64,000 bases of DNA from Candidatus Acetothermia bacterium (lineage in GTDB: Bacteria; Bipolaricaulota; Bipolaricaulia; Bipolaricaulales; Bipolaricaulaceae), in assembly GCA_024653305.1 (NCBI GenBank), contig JANLFW010000003.1, positions 1-64,000 of the forward strand. Reading direction: 5' to 3'. Position numbers and translations under genes: made by a program. Shown here one piece after another: positions 57,735 through 64,000 of this stretch. The number at the start of each line of letters is the position of its first letter. Within the stretch, counting starts at the first letter, position 1. The notes under the pieces were generated by a model. That model searched no databases. It was given only the letters and a program-made list of their open reading frames with translations, and had not been told where the DNA came from.

Positions 57735-58780
57735 GGGTGCTGATGCGGGGCAACGAGGCCATCGCCGAAGCGGCGATCCGCGCCGGGTGCAAGTGCTATT
57801 TTTGCTACCCCATCACCCCGCAAGGGGAACTGGTGGAGTACATGGCCCGCCACCTCCCGCGGCGGGGTGGGGTGTTCCTGCAAGCGGAGAGCGAGGTGGC
57901 CGCGATCAACATGGTGTACGGCGCGTCCGCAGCCGGGGTGCGTACGATGACCTCCTCCTCCTCGCCCGGGATCAGCTTGAAGATGGAGGGCATCTCCTAC
58001 CTGGCCGGGTCGCGCCTGCCGGCGGTGATCGTGAACGTGATGCGGGGAGGGCCAGGCCTCGGGAACATCGCTCCGGCCCAAGGGGACTACTTCCAGGCCA
58101 CCAAGGGCGGAGGGCACGGGGACTACCACCTGATCGTGCTTGCCCCGTCCACCGTCCAGGAGGCGGCGGAGCTGGTAATGCTCGCGTTCGCTCTCTCCGA
58201 CCGATACCGCGTCCCGGCGATGATCCTCGCCGACGGGATGCTCGGACAGATGATGGAGCCAGTGGAGCTCCCGGAGCCGGTGGACGAGGGCGCGATCCCG
58301 GAGAAGCCGTGGGCCCTCACCGGGGCCGAGGGGCGGGAGCCCCGTGTGGTGCTGAGCTTCGATCTCGATCCGCAAGGGCTCAAGGAGATGAACCTCGTCC
58401 TCCAGGCCACCTACCGGGAGATCGAGGCCCACGAGGTGCGGTGGGAGGAGGTGGACACCGCGGACGCGGAGATCCTCCTCGTGGCGTACGGGACAATGGG
58501 CCGGATCGCCAAGACCGTGGTCCGCCTTGCCCGGGCGGAGGGGATCCGTGCCGGGCTTCTCAGGCCGATCAGCCTATGGCCGTTTCCGTACGAGCCGATC
58601 CGCGCGCTGGCCGAGCGCATCCCGGTGGTGCTCACCGTGGAGCTCTCCGCGGGCCAGATGTGGGAGGACGTGCGGCTGGCGGTGGAAGGACGGGCCGCGA
58701 CCCCGTTCTACGGGGAGCTCGGCGGGGTGGTGCCCACTCCCAAGGAGATCCTAAGCGAGGTGAAAAAGCATGCTCGCTGA
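57731..58780 (+). CDS. vorB: 2-oxoacid:ferredoxin oxidoreductase, alpha subunit (VorB/KorA type)
   Basis: A 349-residue subunit carrying the pyrimidine-binding half of the TPP site. [71 protein letters not shown] and [28 protein letters not shown] are characteristic. The spelling and operon match the 3-methyl-2-oxobutanoate (branched-chain 2-oxoacid) type annotated as VorB, but a 2-oxoglutarate form cannot be excluded. It overlaps both neighbours. In an amino-acid fermenter it would oxidise 2-oxoacids to acyl-CoA and reduced ferredoxin. Confidence 0.9.
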   Translation: MRVLMRGNEAIAEAAIRAGCKCYFCYPITPQGELVEYMARHLPRRGGVFLQAESEVAAINMVYGASAAGVRTMTSSSSPGISLKMEGISYLAGSRLPAVIVNVMRGGPGLGNIAPAQGDYFQATKGGGHGDYHLIVLAPSTVQEAAELVMLAFALSDRYRVPAMILADGMLGQMMEPVELPEPVDEGAIPEKPWALTGAEGREPRVVLSFDLDPQGLKEMNLVLQATYREIEAHEVRWEEVDTADAEILLVAYGTMGRIAKTVVRLARAEGIRAGLLRPISLWPFPYEPIRALAERIPVVLTVELSAGQMWEDVRLAVEGRAATPFYGELGGVVPTPKEILSEVKKHAR

Positions 58781-59540
58781 CGTGAAGATCCCGGAGGGCT
58801 ATGTGCGCGTGTTCAAGCGACCGGATTCCATGTCCGATGCCCCGTACACCTACTGCCCCGGCTGCCACCACGGGGTCATCGGGCGGCTGGTGGCGGAGGC
58901 GATCGATGAACTGGGGATCCGCGGGCGCACGGTGGGGATCGCTCCGGTGGGGTGTGCCGTGTTCCTGTACCGGTTCTACCGATGCGACTTCATCCAGGCC
59001 GCCCACGGCCGGGCGTGCGCGGTGGCCACCGGCCTCAAGCGGGCCAACCCTGACCTCATCGTGTTCACCTACCAGGGGGATGGCGACCTCGCCGCCATCG
59101 GCACCGCCGAGACCGTCCACGCCGCCAACCGCGGCGAGAACATCACCGCGATCTTCGTGAACAACGCCGTTTACGGGATGACCGGAGGGGAGATGGCCCC
59201 CACCACCCTGCCTGGCCAGCGCACCGTGACCACCCCGGAAGGGCGGGACGTCCGCACCACCGGCTACCCCTTCAAGATCTCGGAGATGTTGGCCCAGCTC
59301 GATGGCCCGGCGTACATCACCCGCCAGGCCGTGTACGACGTGCGTCACGTTCAGATGGCCCGGAAGGCCATCCGCAAGGCGTTCCGCAACCAACTGGAGG
59401 GGAAGGGGTTCTCCATGGTGGAGGTGGTGGCCGCGTGCCCCACCAACCTCAAGGTATCCCCAGTACACGGGAACAAGTGGGTGACCGAGCAGGCGCTCCG
59501 GTACTTCCCCCTTGGGGACCTCAAGGTCCGTGATCCGTGA
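58770..59540 (+). CDS. 2-oxoacid:ferredoxin oxidoreductase, beta (TPP-binding) subunit
   Basis: A 256-residue subunit with the TPP-binding motif [30 protein letters not shown] near residue 108. [27 protein letters not shown] at the N-terminus supplies cysteines close to the cluster, and [10 protein letters not shown] follows. The C-terminal [10 protein letters not shown] is typical. It overlaps the alpha gene by 11 bases and is separated from gamma by 74 bases that contain no gene. Substrate as for the alpha subunit. Confidence 0.92.
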   Translation: MLADVKIPEGYVRVFKRPDSMSDAPYTYCPGCHHGVIGRLVAEAIDELGIRGRTVGIAPVGCAVFLYRFYRCDFIQAAHGRACAVATGLKRANPDLIVFTYQGDGDLAAIGTAETVHAANRGENITAIFVNNAVYGMTGGEMAPTTLPGQRTVTTPEGRDVRTTGYPFKISEMLAQLDGPAYITRQAVYDVRHVQMARKAIRKAFRNQLEGKGFSMVEVVAACPTNLKVSPVHGNKWVTEQALRYFPLGDLKVRDP

Positions 59541-59614
59541 TGGGAGATCGGTAATGGACGGTTTCAGGCAGCGTCGGCCCGCGGCCCTCACCGATTACGC
59601 GTCACGGAGGTGAC

Positions 59615-60157
59615 ATGGAGATCGGGGTGATCTTCGCTGGGTTTGGTGGACAGGGGATCCTCCTTGCCGGGAAGGTGCTGGCCCGGGCGGGGATGGACCA
59701 GGGGCTCGAGGTGACCTGGCTCCCCTCCTACGGTCCGGAGATGCGCGGGGGGACCGCCAACTGCACGGTGATCCTTGCCGACGAGCCCGTGGGGTCGCCG
59801 ATCGTGGACGCCCCGCGGGCGCTGGTGGCGCTGAACGGGCCGTCGCTGGATCGATTCGAGCCCAAGGTCGCCCCGGGCGGGGCGGTGGTGGTCAACAGCT
59901 CCCTCGTCCCGCGGCCGGTGCGCCGCAAGGACGTGCAGGGGATCCCGGTGCCGGTGAACGACATCGCCCGGGAGCTGGGGGAGCCGCGGGCAATCAACAT
60001 GGTCGCCCTGGGGGCGGTGGTGCGGGCGCTCGGGATCCTGCCGCTCCAGGCCGTGGTCCAGGCCATGGCCGAGGAACTGGGAGCCAAGGGCCGGGAGCGC
60101 CTCGTGGAAGCGAACCGCCTCGCCCTCCGCCGGGGACACGCCGCCTGCCCCCCTTAG
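59615..60157 (+). CDS. 2-oxoacid:ferredoxin oxidoreductase, gamma subunit
   Basis: A 180-residue subunit of the POR/KOR/VOR gamma family, which binds CoA and stabilises the complex. GFGGQGILLAGKVLARAGMDQGLEVTWLPSYGPEMRGGTANCTVILADEPVGSPIV is the diagnostic stretch; MRGGTAN is the core motif. GEPRAINMVALGAVVRALGILP is a later signature. It completes a delta-alpha-beta-gamma operon. The upstream GGAGGTGAC provides a ribosome site. Confidence 0.92.
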   Translation: MEIGVIFAGFGGQGILLAGKVLARAGMDQGLEVTWLPSYGPEMRGGTANCTVILADEPVGSPIVDAPRALVALNGPSLDRFEPKVAPGGAVVVNSSLVPRPVRRKDVQGIPVPVNDIARELGEPRAINMVALGAVVRALGILPLQAVVQAMAEELGAKGRERLVEANRLALRRGHAACPP

Positions 60158-60179
60158 GCCCCCCCGGCCACGCCCCCGC

Positions 60180-60209
60180 TTGACAGGGAAGGGGCGGGGA
60201 AGATATCAT
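60180..60209 (+). promoter_or_regulatory. Strong promoter ahead of the secreted-protein and peptide-transport genes
   Basis: A perfect TTGACA (60180-60185) and TATCAT (60204-60209) are separated by 18 bases, starting just after the gamma-subunit gene. The leader to the first likely ATG (60315) is about 100 bases and holds no clear gene. Confidence 0.7.
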
Positions 60210-60314
60210 TCGTGCGACTCCACTGCAGGAGGCGAGGGGGTGATGGGAGGACAAGAACCTTTCCGAACAGAGTTCCATCCGCAGGTGTCTGAAGGAGGTG
60301 TCGGAAGGGAGGAG

Positions 60315-60679
60315 ATGAGACTCATGCGAAACCTGGCAGTAGCGGCGTGTCTTATCCCGGGGCTCTCGCTTCTTGGGCCGCCGTGCCGGTGGCCAAGGTC
60401 CAGCCGATGAACGCGGGGACGTTCTGGGTTCAGAACACCGCTTCCTGCTCATTCGACACGTTCAAGTTCGACTTCGCTCCGCAGGGAATCACCGTGAAGG
60501 CCCTCACGATCAACGGGCCGACGGTGAAGGAGGTCGCCAACGTCAACGGCGCGGTCACGGTCAAGCTCAACGCCGGCGGGTGGCTGATCGTCGGTGTGTC
60601 GGGGGTTCCGGCCACCTACACCGACAAGACGCTCCTCAAGTACAGCGAGGCGTTCACGGTCCCGCCGTTCTGCCGGTAG
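60315..60679 (+). pseudogene. Small secreted beta-rich protein with an apparent one-base frameshift
   Basis: From the ATG at 60315 (GGAAGGGAGGAG upstream) the frame reads MRLMRNLAVAACLIPGLSLLG, a good signal peptide, then breaks. The next frame gives AAVPVAKVQPMNAGTFWVQNTASC and a plausible beta-rich mature domain to CR at 60678. One extra G at the GGG run 60375-60377 would join them as SLLGAAVPVAKVQ, restoring signal peptide and cleavage site. A single-base deletion or a sequencing error at that run is the simplest reading. The mature protein of about 100 residues is unrecognised, with two cysteines. It sits between a strong promoter and the peptide-transport genes. Confidence 0.65.
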
Positions 60680-60722
60680 GGAAAGGATAGGAGACAGACT
60701 CTACGGTACGGAGGGAAGAGGG

Positions 60723-62867
60723 ATGAAAAAGCTATTTGCATTGGTGTTGATTGCGACGGTGGCGTTCGCTGGGCTTGCTCAGCGGAAGGGCGCGTGGGTG
60801 GACGAGGTTGTGCTCGTGGAGGAGCCGAGCACGGGGAAGGCCATTGAGCGGCTCGCGGCCGGCGACATCGACGTGTACGCGTTCTCGATCGGCGACCGGG
60901 CCCTGTTTGCCAAGGTCCAGGCCGACCCCAACCTCAAGTACTACCTGTCCTACGGGTCGTTCAACGACCTCACGATGAACCACGGCAGCGACCAGCCGTT
61001 CTTCCAGGACGGCCGGCTCAACCCGTTCGGGGTCCCCGCGATCCGCGAGGCGATGCACTACATCATCAACCGCGAGTACATCGCCCAGGAGATCATGGGG
61101 GGACTGGCCACCCCGAAATACTCCTACCTCAACCCGGCGTTCCCCGACGGCTCCCAGCGCTACCCCGACCTCATGGAAGCGCTGGAGGACATGTACGTCT
61201 ACGACTTCGCCAAGGGTGAGCAGATCATCACCCAGGAGCTCACGAAGCTCGGGGCGACGAAGGTCGACGGGGTGTGGACGTACGGCGGCCAGCCCATCGA
61301 GCTCAAGTTCCTCATCCGGACTGAGGACGAGCGGCGGCTCATCGGGGACTACATCTCCGACCAGCTGGAGAATCTTGGGTTCACGGTCGTGCGCCAGTAC
61401 GGGATCAGCCGCGAGCTCTCCCCGCTGTGGATCCAGAGCGACCCGACCTTGGGGCAGTGGAGCCTGTACACCGGCGGTTGGGTGACGACCGCAGTGAGCC
61501 GCGACCAGGGGACGGGGTTCAACCAGTTCTACACCAAGCGGATCCTGCCGTGGCCGCTCTTCCAGGCCCTGGCCACTGAGACGACCGACCCGATTCTGAA
61601 CGAAGTCAGCGACAAGCTCTACCGCCGCGACTACAACTCCATGGAGGAGCGGCGGGAGCTCTTCGAGCAGGCCCTGTACCGCTCGAACGCGTACGCGAAC
61701 ATCATCTGGCTCGTGGACCGGCAGGGGTTCTCCCCGCTGCGGGCCAACGTGGGCCTGGCGGCGGACCTCGCCGCGGGCATCTACGGGTCCCAGGTGTGGG
61801 GGCACACGGTCCAGTTCCAGATGGAGGGGGAGCCTGTGGTGGGCGGGACGATGAAGATCGCCACCTCGACCCTCCTCATCGAGCCGTGGAACCCGATCGC
61901 CGGCTCGAACTGGGTGTACGACATGTTCCCCATCCGGGCGACGGGTGAGGGCGGGACGGCCGTGGACACCCGGGACGGGCTCGTCTGGCCGCTCCACATC
62001 GAGCGGGCCGAGGTGTACGTCCTGAAGGGCCTCCCCGTCTCCACGAACCCCGGCCACGGCTGGTGCTGGTTCGAGTTCGTGGACGAGATCGAGGTCCCGG
62101 CGGACGCCTGGTACGACTGGGACGCCGCGGCGCAGAAGTTCATCACCGTCGGGGAGAAGTTCCCCGGTGGGACGACCGCCAAGCGGAAGAGCGTCGTCCA
62201 CTACCCGGAGAGCCTGTACGATGTCCCGCTCCACGACGGGAGCAAGATCTCGATCGGGGACTTCATCCTCGGGATGATCCTCACCTTCGACCAGGCCAAG
62301 CCGGAGAGCCCGATCTACGACGAGGCGGCGGTGCCTGGGTACCAGTCGTTCATGGCCTCGTTCAAGGGCGTGAGGATCGTGTCCACGAACCCGCTCGTGA
62401 TCGAGACCTACTCCGACGTGTACACGCTCGATGCCGAGCTCAACGTGAGCACCTGGTTCCCGTACTACGATCAGGGGCCGGGGTTCTGGCACACGCTCGC
62501 GCTGGGGATCCTGGCTGAGTCGAACAAGGAGCTCGCGTTCTCCAAAGACAAGTCCGCCCTCGTCAAGGTGGAGTGGATGGACTACACCAAGGGGCCGTCG
62601 CTCCCGATCCTCGTCAAGTACCTCGACGAGGCGCTCGCCACCGGGTACATCCCGTACGCCCCGACGATGGGCGAGTACGTGAGCGCAGCCGAGGCCGAGG
62701 CCCGGTACACGAACCTCAAGGCCTGGTACGAGAAGATGGGCCACCTGTGGGTCGCCAGCGGCCCGTTCTACCTCGACAAGGTGTTCCCCACCGAGAAGCA
62801 GATCGTCCTCAAGCGGTTCGAGAACTACCCGTTTGCGGCCGATCGGTTCCAGTTCCTGGTGAAGTAG
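60723..62867 (+). CDS. Peptide ABC transporter substrate-binding protein, lobes in swapped order
   Basis: A 714-residue exported SBP family 5 protein (signal peptide MKKLFALVLIATVAFAGLAQ). The lobe order is unusual. The mature chain starts with what is normally the later part of the fold (WVDEVVLVEEPSTGKAIERLAAGDIDVYAF, PFGVPAIREAMHYIINREYIAQEI). The usual N-terminal opening GGTMKIATSTLLIEPWNPIAGS appears only at residue 374. The chain ends with VASGPFYLDKVFPTEKQIVLKRFENYPF, which is normally in the middle. This matches a circular permutation. It would capture peptides for the permease downstream. GGAGGGAAGAGGG precedes the ATG. Confidence 0.88.
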   Translation: MKKLFALVLIATVAFAGLAQRKGAWVDEVVLVEEPSTGKAIERLAAGDIDVYAFSIGDRALFAKVQADPNLKYYLSYGSFNDLTMNHGSDQPFFQDGRLNPFGVPAIREAMHYIINREYIAQEIMGGLATPKYSYLNPAFPDGSQRYPDLMEALEDMYVYDFAKGEQIITQELTKLGATKVDGVWTYGGQPIELKFLIRTEDERRLIGDYISDQLENLGFTVVRQYGISRELSPLWIQSDPTLGQWSLYTGGWVTTAVSRDQGTGFNQFYTKRILPWPLFQALATETTDPILNEVSDKLYRRDYNSMEERRELFEQALYRSNAYANIIWLVDRQGFSPLRANVGLAADLAAGIYGSQVWGHTVQFQMEGEPVVGGTMKIATSTLLIEPWNPIAGSNWVYDMFPIRATGEGGTAVDTRDGLVWPLHIERAEVYVLKGLPVSTNPGHGWCWFEFVDEIEVPADAWYDWDAAAQKFITVGEKFPGGTTAKRKSVVHYPESLYDVPLHDGSKISIGDFILGMILTFDQAKPESPIYDEAAVPGYQSFMASFKGVRIVSTNPLVIETYSDVYTLDAELNVSTWFPYYDQGPGFWHTLALGILAESNKELAFSKDKSALVKVEWMDYTKGPSLPILVKYLDEALATGYIPYAPTMGEYVSAAEAEARYTNLKAWYEKMGHLWVASGPFYLDKVFPTEKQIVLKRFENYPFAADRFQFLVK

Positions 62868-62875
62868 TGGTCTTC

Positions 62876-62907
62876 GGAGCCGCCCGGGTTGAACCCCGGG
62901 CGGCTCC
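62876..62907 (+). terminator. Strong hairpin between the binding-protein and permease genes
   Basis: A perfect 13-pair stem GGAGCCGCCCGGG / CCCGGGCGGCTCC (62876-62888 and 62895-62907) with a six-base loop, followed by CTTGTATCTTTCC rather than a clean T-run. Such hairpins after the binding-protein gene commonly stabilise its message or partly end transcription, giving more binding protein than permease. The gap 62868-62973 holds nothing else. Confidence 0.7.
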
Positions 62908-62973
62908 CTTGTATCTTTCCCCCACCTTGCAGCGACGATTTCCCGGGAGCGCCCAGCCAGGAGGAGGGAAGCC

Positions 62974-64000
62974 ATGCCAGGCGGAAACGCCCTGAGGTTT
63001 TTGCGGTACACGGTGGTGCGGGCCGTCACCCAAGGGTTGGCGGTGATCGTCGCCCTCTACATCACGATCCTCATCGTGAACATGGGGGGCAAGCTGGACG
63101 ACATTCGCCGCTCGGAGATCAAGCTCAGCGTGGCCACCGCCATCACCACCAACCCAGCCAACGCTGACCTGCCGCCGTCGGTGATCAAACAGATGATCGA
63201 GGAGCGGGCGCAGCTGGAGTACCGGCGGTTGGGGTTGGACCGGAACTTCTTCGTCCGCAGCTTCGAGTACCTCACGACGGCCCTGTCCCTGTCGCTGGGC
63301 CGGGCGGAGTACCTGTTCAGCGACAGCGGATCCCGGGAGGTGCGGCGGATCATCGCCGAACGGCTCCCCTCGACGCTCATCTTGTTCGGAACGGCCAACC
63401 TCCTCATCTTCTTCCTGACGCTGTGGGTGGGGCTAGCCCTCTCCCGGCGGTACGGGACGTGGATAGACCGGCTGGTCGTGTCGTTGGCCCCCACTTCGGC
63501 TGCGCCGGGGTGGTTCTACGGGATCTTCCTCCTCCTCATCTTCGCCGCCGTGCTGCGGGTCCTCCCGTGGGGGGGGATGGTGTCCGCCCCACCGCCCGAG
63601 AACCCCTGGCTGTACGCGGCAAGCGTCCTGCTGCACATGATCCTGCCGGTGACGGCGATGGTGATGGGGAGCTTCTTCTCCGGGGCCTACGGCCGGCGCA
63701 CGTTCTTCCTCATCTTCTCCAGCGAGGACTACGTGGACCTCGCCAAGGCCAAGGGCCTCTCCAGCCGCGCCCTCCAGAACCGGTACATCCTCCGGCCGAC
63801 CCTGCCCACGATCATCACCGGGTTCGTGCTCATGGTGATCGGGCTCTGGTTCGGGGCGATCATCTTGGAGACGGTGTTCAACTGGCCGGGGATCGGGCGC
63901 CTGTACTACCAGGCGACCAACACGAGCGACACCCCGGTGGTGGTGGGCGTGATGGTGGTGTACGGGTACTTGCTCGCCATCTCCGTGTTTCTCCTGGACT
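62974..64000 (+). CDS. Peptide ABC transporter permease (DppB/OppB type), 3' end cut
   Basis: An inner-membrane permease with its first 342 residues in the window and no stop. The N-terminal helix is RYTVVRAVTQGLAVIVALYITILIV. It has an unusually long periplasmic loop up to about residue 130, then ERLPSTLILFGTANLLIFFLTLWVGLALS. The cytoplasmic coupling loop is EDYVDLAKAKGLSSRALQNRYILRPTLPTI, the EAA motif that contacts the ATPase. WFGAIILETVFNWPGIGRLYYQA is the usual closing block. GGAGGAGGG precedes the ATG. The second permease and the ATPases should lie beyond the window. Confidence 0.9.
   Translation, partial: MPGGNALRFLRYTVVRAVTQGLAVIVALYITILIVNMGGKLDDIRRSEIKLSVATAITTNPANADLPPSVIKQMIEERAQLEYRRLGLDRNFFVRSFEYLTTALSLSLGRAEYLFSDSGSREVRRIIAERLPSTLILFGTANLLIFFLTLWVGLALSRRYGTWIDRLVVSLAPTSAAPGWFYGIFLLLIFAAVLRVLPWGGMVSAPPPENPWLYAASVLLHMILPVTAMVMGSFFSGAYGRRTFFLIFSSEDYVDLAKAKGLSSRALQNRYILRPTLPTIITGFVLMVIGLWFGAIILETVFNWPGIGRLYYQATNTSDTPVVVGVMVVYGYLLAISVFLLD

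Noticed and set aside
60732-63029. A 765-codon open frame on the minus strand opposite the peptide-binding protein gene
   Set aside because: Antisense shadow of a clear gene; its product is Arg/Val/Leu/Asp-rich with no domain.
1-64000. CRISPR arrays, tRNA or rRNA genes, insertion sequences and phage genes
   Set aside because: I looked along both strands and found no regularly spaced repeats, cloverleaf patterns, transposase motifs or phage proteins.

Overview
This is a gene-dense, very GC-rich chromosomal window with almost no non-coding DNA and many genes overlapping by 1-11 bases. It reads as the chromosome of an anaerobic bacterium with an outer membrane. The signs are a ferredoxin-dependent 2-oxoacid oxidoreductase, citrate-lyase-type genes, radical SAM enzymes, an LptF/LptG permease and LptD-like barrel sequence. 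The gene content and protein style suggest the Bipolaricaulota (Acetothermia) or a neighbouring deep lineage. That assignment is inference, because the window holds no rRNA or other taxonomic marker. I see no tRNA, rRNA, CRISPR array, insertion sequence or phage gene.

Layout. 1-3.3 kb: a decaying cluster (radical SAM enzyme, flippase-like protein, patatin-like lipase) around one intact glycosyltransferase. 3.3-5.6 kb: a PadR-controlled ABC exporter with a clear promoter and operator. 5.6-9.9 kb: lipid kinase, glycyl-tRNA synthetase, SppA protease. 9.9-16.95 kb (minus): a seven-gene metabolic operon with an Lrp-type sensor domain, a saccharopine-dehydrogenase-like enzyme, ornithine carbamoyltransferase, a CitD-CitE fusion, CitF, an HD protein and a LeuC-type hydro-lyase. 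17-22 kb: GltX, a two-thioredoxin membrane protein, a NapH-like ferredoxin protein and UppP. 22-28.4 kb: BirA, Fpg, two secreted proteins, a 2-hydroxyacid dehydrogenase, an AEC transporter and a THEP1 NTPase. 28.4-35.7 kb (minus): an envelope operon (phosphohexomutase, LeuS, two glycosyltransferases, PlsC). 35.7-42.7 kb (minus): DUF4139 protein, DUF3795 protein, HflX, MurA, LysM/M23 peptidase, Rho, glycosyltransferase. 42.7-49.65 kb (minus): MiaB, a PfkB kinase, a CBS protein, a DinG helicase and ProS. 49.7-57.5 kb: an LptF/G-LptD fusion, a CDP-alcohol phosphatidyltransferase, RuvB, a TolB-like protein, RibF, TsaB, L28 and an S1-domain protein. 57.5-60.2 kb: a four-subunit 2-oxoacid:ferredoxin oxidoreductase. 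60.2-64 kb: a peptide ABC uptake system cut by the window end.

The genes fit a life of peptide and amino-acid fermentation: peptide import, ferredoxin-linked oxidation of 2-oxoacids, a citrate- or citramalate-cleaving module beside ornithine carbamoyltransferase, and an envelope-lipid toolkit.

The most unusual observations are these: (1) one polypeptide joining an LptF/G inner-membrane permease to an LptD-like outer-membrane barrel, with what looks like a signal peptide at the junction; (2) a peptide-binding protein whose two lobes appear in swapped order; (3) a CitD-CitE fusion in which the usual prosthetic-group serine position is arginine; (4) a recurring -10 box only 5-10 bases before the start codon, implying widespread leaderless transcription; (5) a roughly 130-residue insertion in the LeuRS editing region.
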